In this document: positions 44,884 to 54,060 of the stretch, one piece after another
Layout: each line of letters begins with the position of its first letter
Numbering within the stretch: the first letter of the stretch is position 1
Source of the DNA: Chryseolinea lacunae
GTDB taxonomy: Bacteria; Bacteroidota; Bacteroidia; Cytophagales; Cyclobacteriaceae
DNA length: 64,000 bases
Direction: 5' to 3'
Assembly: GCF_016735595.1 (NCBI RefSeq)
Contig: NZ_JAERRB010000005.1
Location: forward strand, 1-64,000
The notes under the pieces: model-generated
Told to the model about the DNA's origin: nothing
Seen by the model: only the letters and a program-made list of their open reading frames with translations
Databases searched by the model: none
Program-made: the position numbers and the translations under genes

Positions 44884-44936
44884 AAAACTATTTTCGTTAG
44901 TTTTTACAACTAATTATATTAGTTTTTATATCTTTG
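44884..44936 (+). promoter_or_regulatory. Regulated promoter with two palindromic operators
   Basis: A perfect -7 element TATCTTTG (44929-44936) has no TTTG at -33. Instead the upstream DNA holds two inverted repeats, AAAACTA…TAGTTTT (44885-44904) and AACTAAT…ATTAGTT (44908-44924). TTAGTTTTTA also repeats with a 22-base period (44897 and 44919). The second palindrome overlaps the -33 region, so it is a natural repressor or activator site. Confidence 0.55.
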
Positions 44937-44957
44937 ATCCACCAACCACTAAAGGCT

Positions 44958-45350
44958 ATGAAAACAGTAAGAACATCTATGGGAGTCCGCAAAATTGAAG
45001 ATTGGAACGCCAACCTGATCCCCCTCCAACTCCGTGAAATTTTGCAGGAGCAACGCAAAGCCCTCGTCGAACGCATGCTCGTAGAAAATGGCCTGCAAAT
45101 TTATGCACACGGCCAACTCGGCATAAAACTCACCCCCGAGCAAAACGCAAAGGCCCGCAATGGACTCATCCAACTGATGAACGCCGGCATCGACATCAAC
45201 AATTACCAGACCGTGCTGGAAATGGTGCTAACAAGCGAAAACAGCTACATCGACAGCGCCTACTTCTATCGCGAAATAGACCACAGCATCCACATGTCCC
45301 TCCAAGAGTCCCAACTCAGAATACCACATTTTGTATCCCTCTTTGGCTAA
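44958..45350 (+). CDS. Hypothetical protein under a palindromic promoter
   Basis: A 130-residue soluble protein of unknown family, start ATG at 44958 (the frame opens at 44934, but the leader before the Met is not conserved-looking). The N-terminus MKTVRTSMGVRKIEDWNAN precedes a predominantly helical body (LIPLQLREILQEQRKALVER, then EQNAKARNGLIQLMNAGIDI). No DNA-binding motif can be confirmed, but helical content, size and the palindromes just upstream would suit a small autoregulator (inference). Confidence 0.5.
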   Translation: MKTVRTSMGVRKIEDWNANLIPLQLREILQEQRKALVERMLVENGLQIYAHGQLGIKLTPEQNAKARNGLIQLMNAGIDINNYQTVLEMVLTSENSYIDSAYFYREIDHSIHMSLQESQLRIPHFVSLFG

Positions 45351-45523
45351 CCCCAAAGGCACACAAAATGCCCAGTGAAAGCTCCCCCCATAAAGTCACA
45401 ACCAAACAACATTACCCAGCCCTCACTCCCCAACGACACTCAAATTCACATTCACAATAAAAACACAAAACAACAAACCCAGGCCTCACACCCAAAACAC
45501 ACCCAAGCCCACACCATTTTCCA

Positions 45524-45605
45524 GCATATTGCCATCAGGGCCTAAGCCTGTCTTCGGCCTGGCATTGGCATGTGCGGACAGGGTTAAGCCCTGATGGCAA
45601 TATGC
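45524..45605. repeat. 82-base cruciform element in a 433-base intergenic gap
   Basis: An 18-base arm (45524-45541, GCATATTGCCATCAGGGC) is perfectly inverted at 45588-45605. Between the arms are nested complementary pieces (CCTGTC with GACAGG), so a long branched hairpin can form. Pieces such as GTTAAGC faintly recall integron attC core sites, but the perfect outer stem does not fit that. It is probably a REP/MITE-like element or structured RNA. The rest of 45351-45783 is A/C-rich with no gene. Confidence 0.6.
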
Positions 45606-45783
45606 GGGGCCTAGCGGCCCGGGAGCGGGCTATGAAAAAACGCGAAAACCATTTTCGCACAAACCCTCCTATCCTACCAACATCAACATCACTAACAACA
45701 GACCATAAAGCTCCATTGTCAAGAGATCACCTCCCCCGCAAATACATCAATCAAAAAAATACTGGATTAAAAAAACAGATACC

Positions 45784-46755
45784 TCACGAAACACTCGGCA
45801 CCTGCTGCCCATAATGCACCGTCAACTCCTCCACCAATTCCACAATCGTATCCTTCGCCGATTCCGGAAACTCAAGATCAGCCGAGGCCCCAAACGTAAG
45901 CAACCACCGGCAAAACGATTTCAAATGCGCCGTCAGAAACGTCATGCGCAATTTCGCACCAACACTCTCCTCCGAAACAAATCCATAAAAATATTTTGCA
46001 TGATTCAGATAACGCGCCGCAGAGGCATCGAACTGCACAATCACCTTCTGAAGCTCCTGATTTCCCTGCACCATAGAAGCCAGATATTCCTGAAGGCTGA
46101 TCAAATTACGACCATCAAATTTTATTCCGGGCTGTGACAAATTCTTAATGCGATCCGCGCGAAAATCGCGATAGCCATTGCGCAAGCGACACCACGCAAT
46201 GAGGTGCCACGCGCCGCTATAATACACAAGCCCGATCGGCTCCACATCGCGTTGCGTAGACTCTTCGTTGTAGCTGCTGAAGTATTCAATGCGCACCACG
46301 TCTTTCGCCACCACAGCGCGTTGAATGCCCGTGAGGAAATCGTTGGGAAACTTATGTTCGTCCATGGGATGACGGCGCACTTCAATGTGAGCATGGAGGT
46401 CTTCGAGGTGATCTTTCTCCGTGGCGTTCAGCACCGCCTTGATTTTGAGCAGCGACGATTCAAACGCTTGCCGGATAGAATTGTCGGTCATCTTCTCCAC
46501 CAGCTTTCCGGCCAGCAACATGGCACTGGCTTCGTCTTGTGTGAACATGACCGGGGGAAGATGATAGCCGTCCACAATAAAATAACCTTTGCCGGCTTCC
46601 GAACCAATGGGCACACCGGCTTCCATAAGCGCCTTCACATCGCGGTAGACGGTGCGCAGGCTGATCTCGAACCGGTCGGCAATCTCTTCGGCTTTGACAA
46701 CACGCTTGGATTGCAATTGCACAAGGATGGCGGTGAGGCGGTCGATTCGGTTCAT
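45784..46755 (-). CDS. HTH-WYL transcriptional regulator (YafY type)
   Basis: A 323-residue regulator. The N-terminus has a DeoR-like winged helix (RLTAILVQLQSKRVVKAEEI, then DRFEISLRTVYRDVKALMEA, residues 6-46), and the wing GSEAGKGYFIVDGYHLPPV follows. The middle and C-terminus form a WYL domain (about 140-235, VVRIEYFSSYNEESTQRDVE, then GLVYYSGAWHLIAWCRLRNG) expected to sense a small ligand or nucleic acid. A C-terminal WCX extension follows. Common roles are control of DNA repair, CRISPR or stress genes; no such target is adjacent. It ends next to the gap with the cruciform. Confidence 0.88.
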   Translation of the reverse strand: MNRIDRLTAILVQLQSKRVVKAEEIADRFEISLRTVYRDVKALMEAGVPIGSEAGKGYFIVDGYHLPPVMFTQDEASAMLLAGKLVEKMTDNSIRQAFESSLLKIKAVLNATEKDHLEDLHAHIEVRRHPMDEHKFPNDFLTGIQRAVVAKDVVRIEYFSSYNEESTQRDVEPIGLVYYSGAWHLIAWCRLRNGYRDFRADRIKNLSQPGIKFDGRNLISLQEYLASMVQGNQELQKVIVQFDASAARYLNHAKYFYGFVSEESVGAKLRMTFLTAHLKSFCRWLLTFGASADLEFPESAKDTIVELVEELTVHYGQQVPSVS

Positions 46756-46790
46756 ACCCTAAAGTTACGGCTTCGCGAGAAATTAGTTAT

Positions 46791-46824
46791 AAAAAAAATG
46801 TCCTGCACCTCGCGGCACAGGACA
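46791..46824 (-). terminator. Terminator of the susCD operon
   Basis: Stem GTCCTG…CAGGAC (46800-46805 with 46818-46823), followed on the minus strand by eight T residues, 30 bases after the SusD stop codon. Confidence 0.75.
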
Positions 46825-46853
46825 CTTTCCTTCTTGTGATCCGAACACGGTCT

Positions 46854-48527
46854 CTATTCGGGGCCAACCACCGGTGCGCTGCCCAAGGCGGGGTTGTTGT
46901 ATTCCACCTCGTTCTTTGGCACATCGAAATAGCTCATGTAGTTGTAGTTGATGAATGCTTTCGTGTTCACCACGGTGCTTCCTGTGAAGTTTGAAAGCAC
47001 CACAGCATTGGCACGGCCACCGCCCTTGCTTTTGTCTTCCGTAACACCCCAGCGACGTGCGTCATAGAAGGCCATGCCGCGGAAGGCCAGCCCAACCCTG
47101 CGTTCGCTGCGAAGTTCTTCGAGCGCTTCAGCTTTTGTTACACCGCCAATGGCAGCAAGGCCCGCACCCTGATAGGCACGCACGTTGTCGATGAGCGCTG
47201 TGCCGCCACCAACGTTGCCCGATTGAATGAGCACTTCGGCCTTCATCAATTCGTTTTCTTCAAAGCTGCCAGCCAGGTAGGTATCGTCTGCTCCGGATTC
47301 CTGGGTGTGGGTGTAGGTCACCACGCCATCCATGTTCTTGCCGCCGTCTACCAGGTAATAGCGTGTGCCAAAGCCGATGCCACGGCCGCGTTTGTTCACT
47401 TGGGGTGAAGTGAGCAGTTCGAAATTATTTTCCATGCGCTGGTCGCCGTCGCGATAGTCTTGAATGAGGCGTTCGCTGACGTAGAACGTCTGGCCCGTTT
47501 CGGTGGCCGACAGCGATGCTACAGTGCCGAAGTTGGGATCGATAACGGAGCGGCTAAAGTCTTCGGTGGTCTTCACGATAAACACCGGGTCGTTTTCCTG
47601 AATGCCATCGTTAACAAGATTTCCAACTGCGGTCCAGTCGGCCGACGACATGCTCGCCACGGGTGTGTTCACCAGAATGTTGCGGGCACGCAGCGTGTTG
47701 ATGTTGCGTATCCAGGCATCGGGCGACGGAATGCCGCCTTTGCCCTGCTGGCAATAGCCGGGAATGACGATGCTGAGCACACCTGCATAAACGCCTTCAT
47801 CGCTAACCGCTTCCAGTTCCGTTTGTGCCTTGTCGAAGTTGGCAGCGGCTTCTGCAAGAATGTCGACATGATCTGCGTAGTTGTTGCTGGTGGCGTTAGG
47901 TTCGTCGTTGATGATGCCGGCCACATACATGGAGCCGATGCGCGAATAGGCATAGCCTTTCCACCAATAGCCCCACGCTTTTAGTGTGCGCTTTTTATCT
48001 TCGGCGTTTTCCGTATAGGTGGCGCCGTCCACTTTTTTCAGCAGGATGTTCATGGCGTTGTTCAGGAAATACATCTGCGTCCATTCCATCAGCTGGGTGT
48101 TGGCCGGGCCATAGGCGCGGTCGTTGCGTAGCTTCAGCTCGTAGGGTTGCGAGAGACCAATGGGCATGGGCACGTTGGTGCCGTCGTCTATAGTGATGTC
48201 GGTGGGGTTGTTGGCAAAGCGGAAGCTTTGGTTTCCCCACGGAATGTAGATGATATCGCCCATGGCATCGTGCAGTCCGAAAACTTGTGCGGTGAGGTAG
48301 CCCAGGTTGCGGCCCGCGCGCGGACCAAGCTGGTCGTCGACCGATGCGTAGTAGTTGCCCACGCCGTTGATGTAGGCTCCGCCTTTGGCATAGGCCACGA
48401 GGCCGGCTTCGGTAGACAGTGCGTTCTCCAGTGGTTCATTTTTGTTCACCACCTCGGTGAGCTCGTTCTTGCAGGCTTGCGTCAGCAAAAGCAACCCGAG
48501 GGCTATATAGATTTTTGTGTGTTTCAT
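46854..48527 (-). CDS. SusD/RagB-family glycan-binding lipoprotein
   Basis: A 557-residue outer-membrane lipoprotein with signal MKHTKIYIALGLLLLTQAC (lipobox Cys 19). It has the SusD layout: N-terminal TPR-like helices with the region WGYWWKGYAYSRIGSMYVAG, and a C-terminal segment ALEELRSERRVGLAFRGMAF (about 485-505) that is the classic SusD signature ending in YDARRWG. It covers the SusC barrel as a lid and binds the substrate at the cell surface. It is 20 bases downstream of susC. No glycoside hydrolase is encoded nearby, so the ligand is unknown. Confidence 0.93.
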   Translation of the reverse strand: MKHTKIYIALGLLLLTQACKNELTEVVNKNEPLENALSTEAGLVAYAKGGAYINGVGNYYASVDDQLGPRAGRNLGYLTAQVFGLHDAMGDIIYIPWGNQSFRFANNPTDITIDDGTNVPMPIGLSQPYELKLRNDRAYGPANTQLMEWTQMYFLNNAMNILLKKVDGATYTENAEDKKRTLKAWGYWWKGYAYSRIGSMYVAGIINDEPNATSNNYADHVDILAEAAANFDKAQTELEAVSDEGVYAGVLSIVIPGYCQQGKGGIPSPDAWIRNINTLRARNILVNTPVASMSSADWTAVGNLVNDGIQENDPVFIVKTTEDFSRSVIDPNFGTVASLSATETGQTFYVSERLIQDYRDGDQRMENNFELLTSPQVNKRGRGIGFGTRYYLVDGGKNMDGVVTYTHTQESGADDTYLAGSFEENELMKAEVLIQSGNVGGGTALIDNVRAYQGAGLAAIGGVTKAEALEELRSERRVGLAFRGMAFYDARRWGVTEDKSKGGGRANAVVLSNFTGSTVVNTKAFINYNYMSYFDVPKNEVEYNNPALGSAPVVGPE

Positions 48528-48547
48528 AGCATGCTTGGTTTTTTTAC

Positions 48548-51500
48548 TTAGTTAAAAGAAACATTCAACCCCACCTGGAACGATTTGAAGTTGGGAAACG
48601 ACCAGAAGTCCAGTCCGCGTTGCGTGGCCACCTGAGGCGATGCCGATGTGGTTCCGCCGCCAGATGTGTTCTGGCTGGCTTCGGGGTCCATGCCTGTGTA
48701 GTTGGTGATGGTGGCCAGGTTTCTTCCCGTGAAGATCAGTTGCAGACGCGAGAAACGTTTCATGTCAAAAAACTTCGCGAAGTCGAAGCCCACCGATACG
48801 TTGCGCAGGCGCGCGAACGATGAGTTTTCGAGGAAGTAGTCTTTCGTGCCGTTGCTTTCGGACGCATCGTAGAAGCTTTTGTAGTAGGCTGTGAAGGCTC
48901 CTGTTTCGCCGTTGATGGTTACCGGGTTGTCGTAGTCACCGTGCAGGCCTTCGGAATACATCCACTCTTTGGTTTGGTTATAGGTCTTCGAACCATAAAC
49001 CCAATCAACCTGGAACGAGAAGGTGAGGTAATTTTTGTATGCAAAGTTGTTGATGAATGCCATGTTGAACTTTGGCGTGGTGTTGCCCAGGTAATATTTG
49101 TCGGGCGTGAATTGCACCAGCTTCGAGTTTTTGTCCACTACACGGCCGTTCACCAGTTCATAGTCTGAAGCGTTGGCCGGATCGATGTAGGGGGCGCCGT
49201 TCTTATCTTTTTGATCGACGCTGGTGAGGGCTTTGTAGCCATAGATGGTTCCCACCTGCTCGCCGGCGCGTAGGGTGTACGTGGCGGCGTTAGACCACAC
49301 CAGGGGAATGTCTTTGCCATCGGCCGTGCGGGTGAGCGTCGACTTCTGTGTTCCGAAGTTGGTCACAAAATCCCATTTCAGGTTGTCGCCCGAATACACA
49401 TCCATATCGATGCTGAACTGCACGCCTTTCGACTCCATATCGATGTAGTTGTCCCAGATGGTTTCAGAACCTTGCGACACGGGCAGCGTGCGTTGCCACA
49501 CCACATCGTGGCTGGTGCGGTTCCAGATCGACACGTTGGTAGCGATGTAGTTGAACCACGCGCCGTTCTTCACCGGCGAGATGCCAAAGTCAAAGCCGTA
49601 TTCAAACTCTTTGGTGCGTTCCACCTGTAGGGCCGCGTTGGCAAAGGTGGGATTGCTGTAGATCAGGAAACCGTTGTCGACGGTGCCGGTCTTGAACGAC
49701 GGAATGCGCAGGTAGTGATTGGGCACACCGCCGGCCAGGTCGCGCGAAGCGTCCAGCGTATAGCCAACCGGTTGAATACCGGCTTCGCCATAGGCCGCCC
49801 GGATTTTAAATTCCGGCAGAAACGATGTGATGCCGTCCCAGAAGCCCAGCTTCGACAAACGCAGGTAGGCATCGCCACGGGGGAAGGTGAAGGGCGATTT
49901 TGCGTCGCCATAGGTAGAGCTGTAGTCAGAACGGAAGCCGCCCGAAATGCCCGCCATGTCTTTGTATTCAAAACGCTGATTCACTAGGTAGCCATAGGTG
50001 ATGAAGAGGTCTTCATATTCGCTCGTGCTGTTCGACGACGACTGTGCGCCGTTAATGTCGTCAATGTCTGAGTACGAAGGCAGCCCGGTATAGATCAGGT
50101 ATTGGCGATGAAAGTTGCTCTTGCGCCAATCGAACGCCAGTTGTGTTGTGGACGTGATGGGAAGGTTCAATCCGAAATCTTTCGCGAAGTCGAGCTTCAC
50201 GGTGGCCGTGGCCAGCGAATTGATGTTATAGTTGTTGGTGACCGATTTGTTGAGACCGCCGGCCAGCGATTCGCCGATGAAGCTGTTGTTTGCAACAGAC
50301 GAGCGGTTGCCTTCCTGGTTCTGCGTTTCGCGTGCAAAGTTGTTGACCGAATAGTTGATGCCTACTTTATAGTCAAGCTCCAGGATCTTGTTGGCCGTGT
50401 AGTGCAAGTTCAGCGTAGGGATAATGTCGATGGCCTTGCTCTTGAAGTTTTGATATTGCCAGAAATATTTGGGGTTGGAGTTGTTGGCCCCTGCCCCACC
50501 AAACTGATACGTATAATTTCCGTCGGCATCTTTATAGTCGAGGTCGCCAAACGGATAGGTATACATGGCCGACGACAGCGGTGCGCTGTTCACGTAATAT
50601 GGGTTAACCGAGTTGTCGGTATAAATAAGCTGTGTGATCGACCTGAACTTCAGGTTTTTCAACAGGTCCACACCGATGTTTGACGTGAAGTTGGTGCGGT
50701 CCAGCACGCCCTGCACCACCGACTCCTGCCGCAGCTTCGAGAACGTGAAGGCATAGTCGGCATTCTCTTTTCCACCCGAGAGCGAGAGGCTGTAGTTGGA
50801 CGTGCGCACGCTCTTGAACAGCTGGTCGATGTGGTCGTGATATTGGGTGTTATTTTTATACGGCCTGTTGTTGAGTGCGGCCGGTCCGTTTTCCCAGTTG
50901 GCTTCGCCCCACAGGCCCAGTTCGTCCTGGGTGAGCAGGCCGCCGTTGTTGTCGAGGATGTCGCCATTGGCATCGGTGGTGAACGAGTGATTGTAGGGCT
51001 GATGAAGGTTGCCGATGTTCAACGCCTGATCCACGCTGGTGCGGGCCGAAGCATCGATGTGCATGGGACCTTGCTTTCCTTTCTTCGTGAAAATCTGGAT
51101 CACGCCGTTGGCACCTTGCGCGCCATAGATGGTGGCGGCCGATGCTCCCTGCACCACTTCAATGCGCTCCACGTTGTTCAGGTCAAGGGCATTGAGCGAG
51201 GTGGATCGCATCTCCACACCATCGACCATGATGAGCGGTTGCGTTCCGCCGGAGAGTGTGTTGATGCCGCGCAGCTGAATGCTGACGGGAGCACCCGGGT
51301 TTCCGGAAGAAGACATGATTTGCGCGCCGGCAATTTTACCCACCAGGGCCTGATCGATAGACGCCGTGGGAATGGACGGCAGGCGATCGCCGGACACCGA
51401 CTCGACCGAGATAGCCAGCCGTCGTTTGTCGGTGGCTACGCCAACCCCCGTCACCACCACTTCCGACAGTTGGGTGACATCGGCCGACAGTTGCACATCA

Positions 51501-51775
51501 ATGACGGCGCGGTCGCCCAAAGTCATCTCCTGGGTTTGCAGACCGATGAACGAGAACACCAGTGTTCCGCCGGCATCGGCACTGGGAATGGAAAGCCGGT
51601 AGGCGCCGTCAGAATTGGTGACCGTGCCAAACGACGTTCCTTTCAAAACAACATTTACGCCGGGCAGTGCGGAGCCGTCTTCCAAAGACGAGACCTTGCC
51701 CGACACAACGCGCTCCTGGGCACGCGCACAAAGCGTCGCACCCAACAGGCATGCTAACAGTAGAAATTTTCTCAT
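48548..51775 (-). CDS. SusC/RagA-family TonB-dependent transporter
   Basis: A 1075-residue outer-membrane transporter. The signal peptide ends LCARA with Gln at +1 (start at 51775, not the upstream 51814). A CarboxypepD-type beta-sandwich follows (residues 24-105, VSGKVSSLEDGSALPGVNVV), then a TonB plug with SIDQALVGKIAGAQI and GVQIFTKKG-like strands (VIQIFTKKGKQG), and a 22-strand barrel to a C-terminal FN. With SusD it imports oligosaccharide or peptide ligands, driven by TonB. The pair sits beside a sodium symporter that could carry the product across the inner membrane. Confidence 0.95.
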   Translation of the reverse strand: MRKFLLLACLLGATLCARAQERVVSGKVSSLEDGSALPGVNVVLKGTSFGTVTNSDGAYRLSIPSADAGGTLVFSFIGLQTQEMTLGDRAVIDVQLSADVTQLSEVVVTGVGVATDKRRLAISVESVSGDRLPSIPTASIDQALVGKIAGAQIMSSSGNPGAPVSIQLRGINTLSGGTQPLIMVDGVEMRSTSLNALDLNNVERIEVVQGASAATIYGAQGANGVIQIFTKKGKQGPMHIDASARTSVDQALNIGNLHQPYNHSFTTDANGDILDNNGGLLTQDELGLWGEANWENGPAALNNRPYKNNTQYHDHIDQLFKSVRTSNYSLSLSGGKENADYAFTFSKLRQESVVQGVLDRTNFTSNIGVDLLKNLKFRSITQLIYTDNSVNPYYVNSAPLSSAMYTYPFGDLDYKDADGNYTYQFGGAGANNSNPKYFWQYQNFKSKAIDIIPTLNLHYTANKILELDYKVGINYSVNNFARETQNQEGNRSSVANNSFIGESLAGGLNKSVTNNYNINSLATATVKLDFAKDFGLNLPITSTTQLAFDWRKSNFHRQYLIYTGLPSYSDIDDINGAQSSSNSTSEYEDLFITYGYLVNQRFEYKDMAGISGGFRSDYSSTYGDAKSPFTFPRGDAYLRLSKLGFWDGITSFLPEFKIRAAYGEAGIQPVGYTLDASRDLAGGVPNHYLRIPSFKTGTVDNGFLIYSNPTFANAALQVERTKEFEYGFDFGISPVKNGAWFNYIATNVSIWNRTSHDVVWQRTLPVSQGSETIWDNYIDMESKGVQFSIDMDVYSGDNLKWDFVTNFGTQKSTLTRTADGKDIPLVWSNAATYTLRAGEQVGTIYGYKALTSVDQKDKNGAPYIDPANASDYELVNGRVVDKNSKLVQFTPDKYYLGNTTPKFNMAFINNFAYKNYLTFSFQVDWVYGSKTYNQTKEWMYSEGLHGDYDNPVTINGETGAFTAYYKSFYDASESNGTKDYFLENSSFARLRNVSVGFDFAKFFDMKRFSRLQLIFTGRNLATITNYTGMDPEASQNTSGGGTTSASPQVATQRGLDFWSFPNFKSFQVGLNVSFN

Positions 51776-52126
51776 AGTGTGGTATGTTTTTGTTAATGAA
51801 TTGTTACTTATCAAAGCTTGAGAAATCCGCTCTGAAAAGAATCACACCGGCAAGGGGAAGTATTGCGAAATCCAACTCACCTCCTGCGCGGGAGGCTATG
51901 GGCCGGAAAGGCATTGTTGTGAAGTCTTTTTAGTGCACCGTTACGCGCTCAGTTTATGTGTTCACAGAAGTTTCCATCGATAGCATAAAACACAACGGGC
52001 CGAAAAGTAAAAGCGTCGTGCAGAAGTTTTCTGCACGACGCTTCATATACCGAAACATGAATTCAAAAACGCGACGGTGTGTTTCTTTTTTTCTTACGCG
52101 CCCGCGTTTGCTTCACGAAATTTTCA
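51776..52126. other. Intergenic region between susC and the symporter
   Basis: No gene. It holds the terminator of the symporter gene (52011-52043) and presumably the susCD promoter. No TTTG-N20-TAnnTTTG match was found immediately upstream of susC. Confidence 0.4.
52011..52043 (-). terminator. Terminator of the symporter gene
   Basis: Perfect 15-bp stem AAGCGTCGTGCAGAA/TTCTGCACGACGCTT with a three-base loop, followed on the minus strand by TTTTAC. Confidence 0.85.
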
Positions 52127-53803
52127 CTACCAGAAGATGGTGTAGAGCGCAGCCAATATGCCGCACACAATCACCGCACCCACCGCAAAGCCACCTTTGG
52201 GTTTGAACATCGACGCATCGATTTCCAATCCTTTGGCTTCGGCTTGTCCTTTCTTATCGGCAAGGCTCACCACAATCATGATCGCTGCTACAAACACAAA
52301 CACAAGCCCCATGCGATCGATGAACGGAATTTCGTACAAGCCCGAGTCGTTATTGAGGGCGGCCAGTCCGAAGTTGCTCAGTGCCGAAAGGTCGGTCCAT
52401 TGCGGCAACGCCTTCAACAATACCGAAAGCGGGAACACAATGATGGCCGCAACCAGCGCAGCTTTGGCCGTGGTGCGTTTCCAGAAAAAGCCCAGGATGA
52501 AAATGGCGAAGATGCCCGGCGACACAAAGCCTGTGTATTCCTGAATGAACTGGAAGCCACCCTTCTTGTCGATGCCCATGAATGGAGAAATCACAATGGC
52601 GAGGATCATGGCCACCAGAATGGCAATCTTGCCCACGTATACCAAATGTTTTTCGGAAGCCTCGGCGTTAAAGAATTTCTTATAGATGTCGAGTGTGAAG
52701 ATCGTCGAGATACTGTTTGCCTTGCCGGCCAGCGACGCCACGATGGCCGCGGTGAGGGCCGCGAACGAAAGACCTTTCAAGCCTACAGGAAGCAGGTTGA
52801 GCAGGATGGGATAGGCGCGATCGGGATTCAGTTCACCGTCAGAAAGCATTTCGGTTTGGAACATGCCTTCCTTATGCAGCACATAGGCCGCGATACCGGG
52901 CAACACCACAATCACAGGCATCATCAGTTTCAAGAATGCTGCGAAGAGAATGCCGTTGCGGGCTGTGGGCAGATCGGCGCCCAACGCGCGTTGTGTGATG
53001 TATTGGTTGCATCCCCAATAGTTGAGGTTCACAATCCACATACCGCCTAACAAGATAGACAAGCCCGGCAAGTCGAGGTAGTTTGGATTGCCCTGCTTGA
53101 AGAGCATGTGGAAGTGGTCGTCGGAATGTTCCATCAACAGGTTGAAGCCGTTGAACACACCCGTGGTGTTGAAGTGTTCAGACACGAGGTTCAATGCCAT
53201 GTAGGTTGTGGCGAGACCGCCGAGGATGAGGAAGAACACCTGGATCACATCGGTGTAGCCAATCACCTTCATACCGCCCAGGGTAATCACGATGGCAAAG
53301 ATGGCGAGGCCACCCATACACACCCAGAAGTTGATGCCCGAAATGGCGTTGATGGCCAGCGCACCGAGATAAAGAATAGACGTGAGGTTCACGATAACAT
53401 AGAGCAACAGCCAGAACACGGCCATGATGGTGCTCACCGTGCTGCTATACCGTTGTGTGAGGAATTGCGGCATGGTGTAGATCTTGTTCTTCAGGTAGAT
53501 GGGCATGAAGAAGATGGCCACCACCAGCAGGGTTGCCGCCGCCATCCATTCGTAGGTGGCAATGGCAAGGCCCATTTTGAAGCCGGAGCCCGACTGGCCG
53601 ATGAACTGCTCGGCCGATATGTTGGAGGCAATGAGCGACGCGCCAATAGCCCACCAGGTGAGTGATCCTTCTGCAAGGAAAAAATCCTTGGAGTCCATGG
53701 AAGCTTTTTTCTTGCGATTGTAAACCCAGTACCCGTAGAAGGAAACGATGAGAAAATAGATGAGAAAGACGATGTAGTCTGTCGTTTGTAAGTGCTGCTG
53801 CAT
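52127..53803 (-). CDS. Sodium/solute symporter (SSS family, SGLT-like)
   Basis: A 558-residue inner-membrane transporter with about 14 helices. SGLT-type features are the N-terminal AEGSLTWWAIGASLIASNIS followed by AEQFIGQSGSGFKMG (about 45-76), the central ITLGGMKVIGYTDVIQVFF, NLNYWGCNQYITQRALGA (about 268-285) and LAGKANSISTIFTLDIYKKF near residue 362. These fit sugar or inositol transport with Na+. It is upstream of susC in the same direction with a terminator between, so it is a separate unit, but shared substrate use is plausible (inference). Confidence 0.9.
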   Translation of the reverse strand: MQQHLQTTDYIVFLIYFLIVSFYGYWVYNRKKKASMDSKDFFLAEGSLTWWAIGASLIASNISAEQFIGQSGSGFKMGLAIATYEWMAAATLLVVAIFFMPIYLKNKIYTMPQFLTQRYSSTVSTIMAVFWLLLYVIVNLTSILYLGALAINAISGINFWVCMGGLAIFAIVITLGGMKVIGYTDVIQVFFLILGGLATTYMALNLVSEHFNTTGVFNGFNLLMEHSDDHFHMLFKQGNPNYLDLPGLSILLGGMWIVNLNYWGCNQYITQRALGADLPTARNGILFAAFLKLMMPVIVVLPGIAAYVLHKEGMFQTEMLSDGELNPDRAYPILLNLLPVGLKGLSFAALTAAIVASLAGKANSISTIFTLDIYKKFFNAEASEKHLVYVGKIAILVAMILAIVISPFMGIDKKGGFQFIQEYTGFVSPGIFAIFILGFFWKRTTAKAALVAAIIVFPLSVLLKALPQWTDLSALSNFGLAALNNDSGLYEIPFIDRMGLVFVFVAAIMIVVSLADKKGQAEAKGLEIDASMFKPKGGFAVGAVIVCGILAALYTIFW

Positions 53804-54060
53804 CTGTGTTTAGGGATATTTGTTTAGGCGAATGAATGTTAGGTTTGCCTTCACATGCTCGTCTTCAGGAGCCGGCGTGTTGGCGCTTTTGTGTTTGTGT
53901 GTGCGGGGTCTGGAAAATAAAAGTCAGGTTCTTTTTTGACACTACAAAGGATGCAATCGATTTTTTAGGCATTTATCACAAACTCCCGCCCAGGATTTGA
54001 ATTTCAATAAAATAACCTTCAACTTTTGGAGACCGAAAGGTTCTACCAAAAAAAAGCATT

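Noticed and set aside
45524-45605. Integron attC site
   Set aside because: GTTAAGC matches the core consensus, but the perfect 18-bp outer stem and the absence of an integrase or cassette argue against it.
51958-52206. Plus-strand frame of 82 codons between susC and the symporter
   Set aside because: It runs through the terminator hairpin and into the antisense of the symporter gene.
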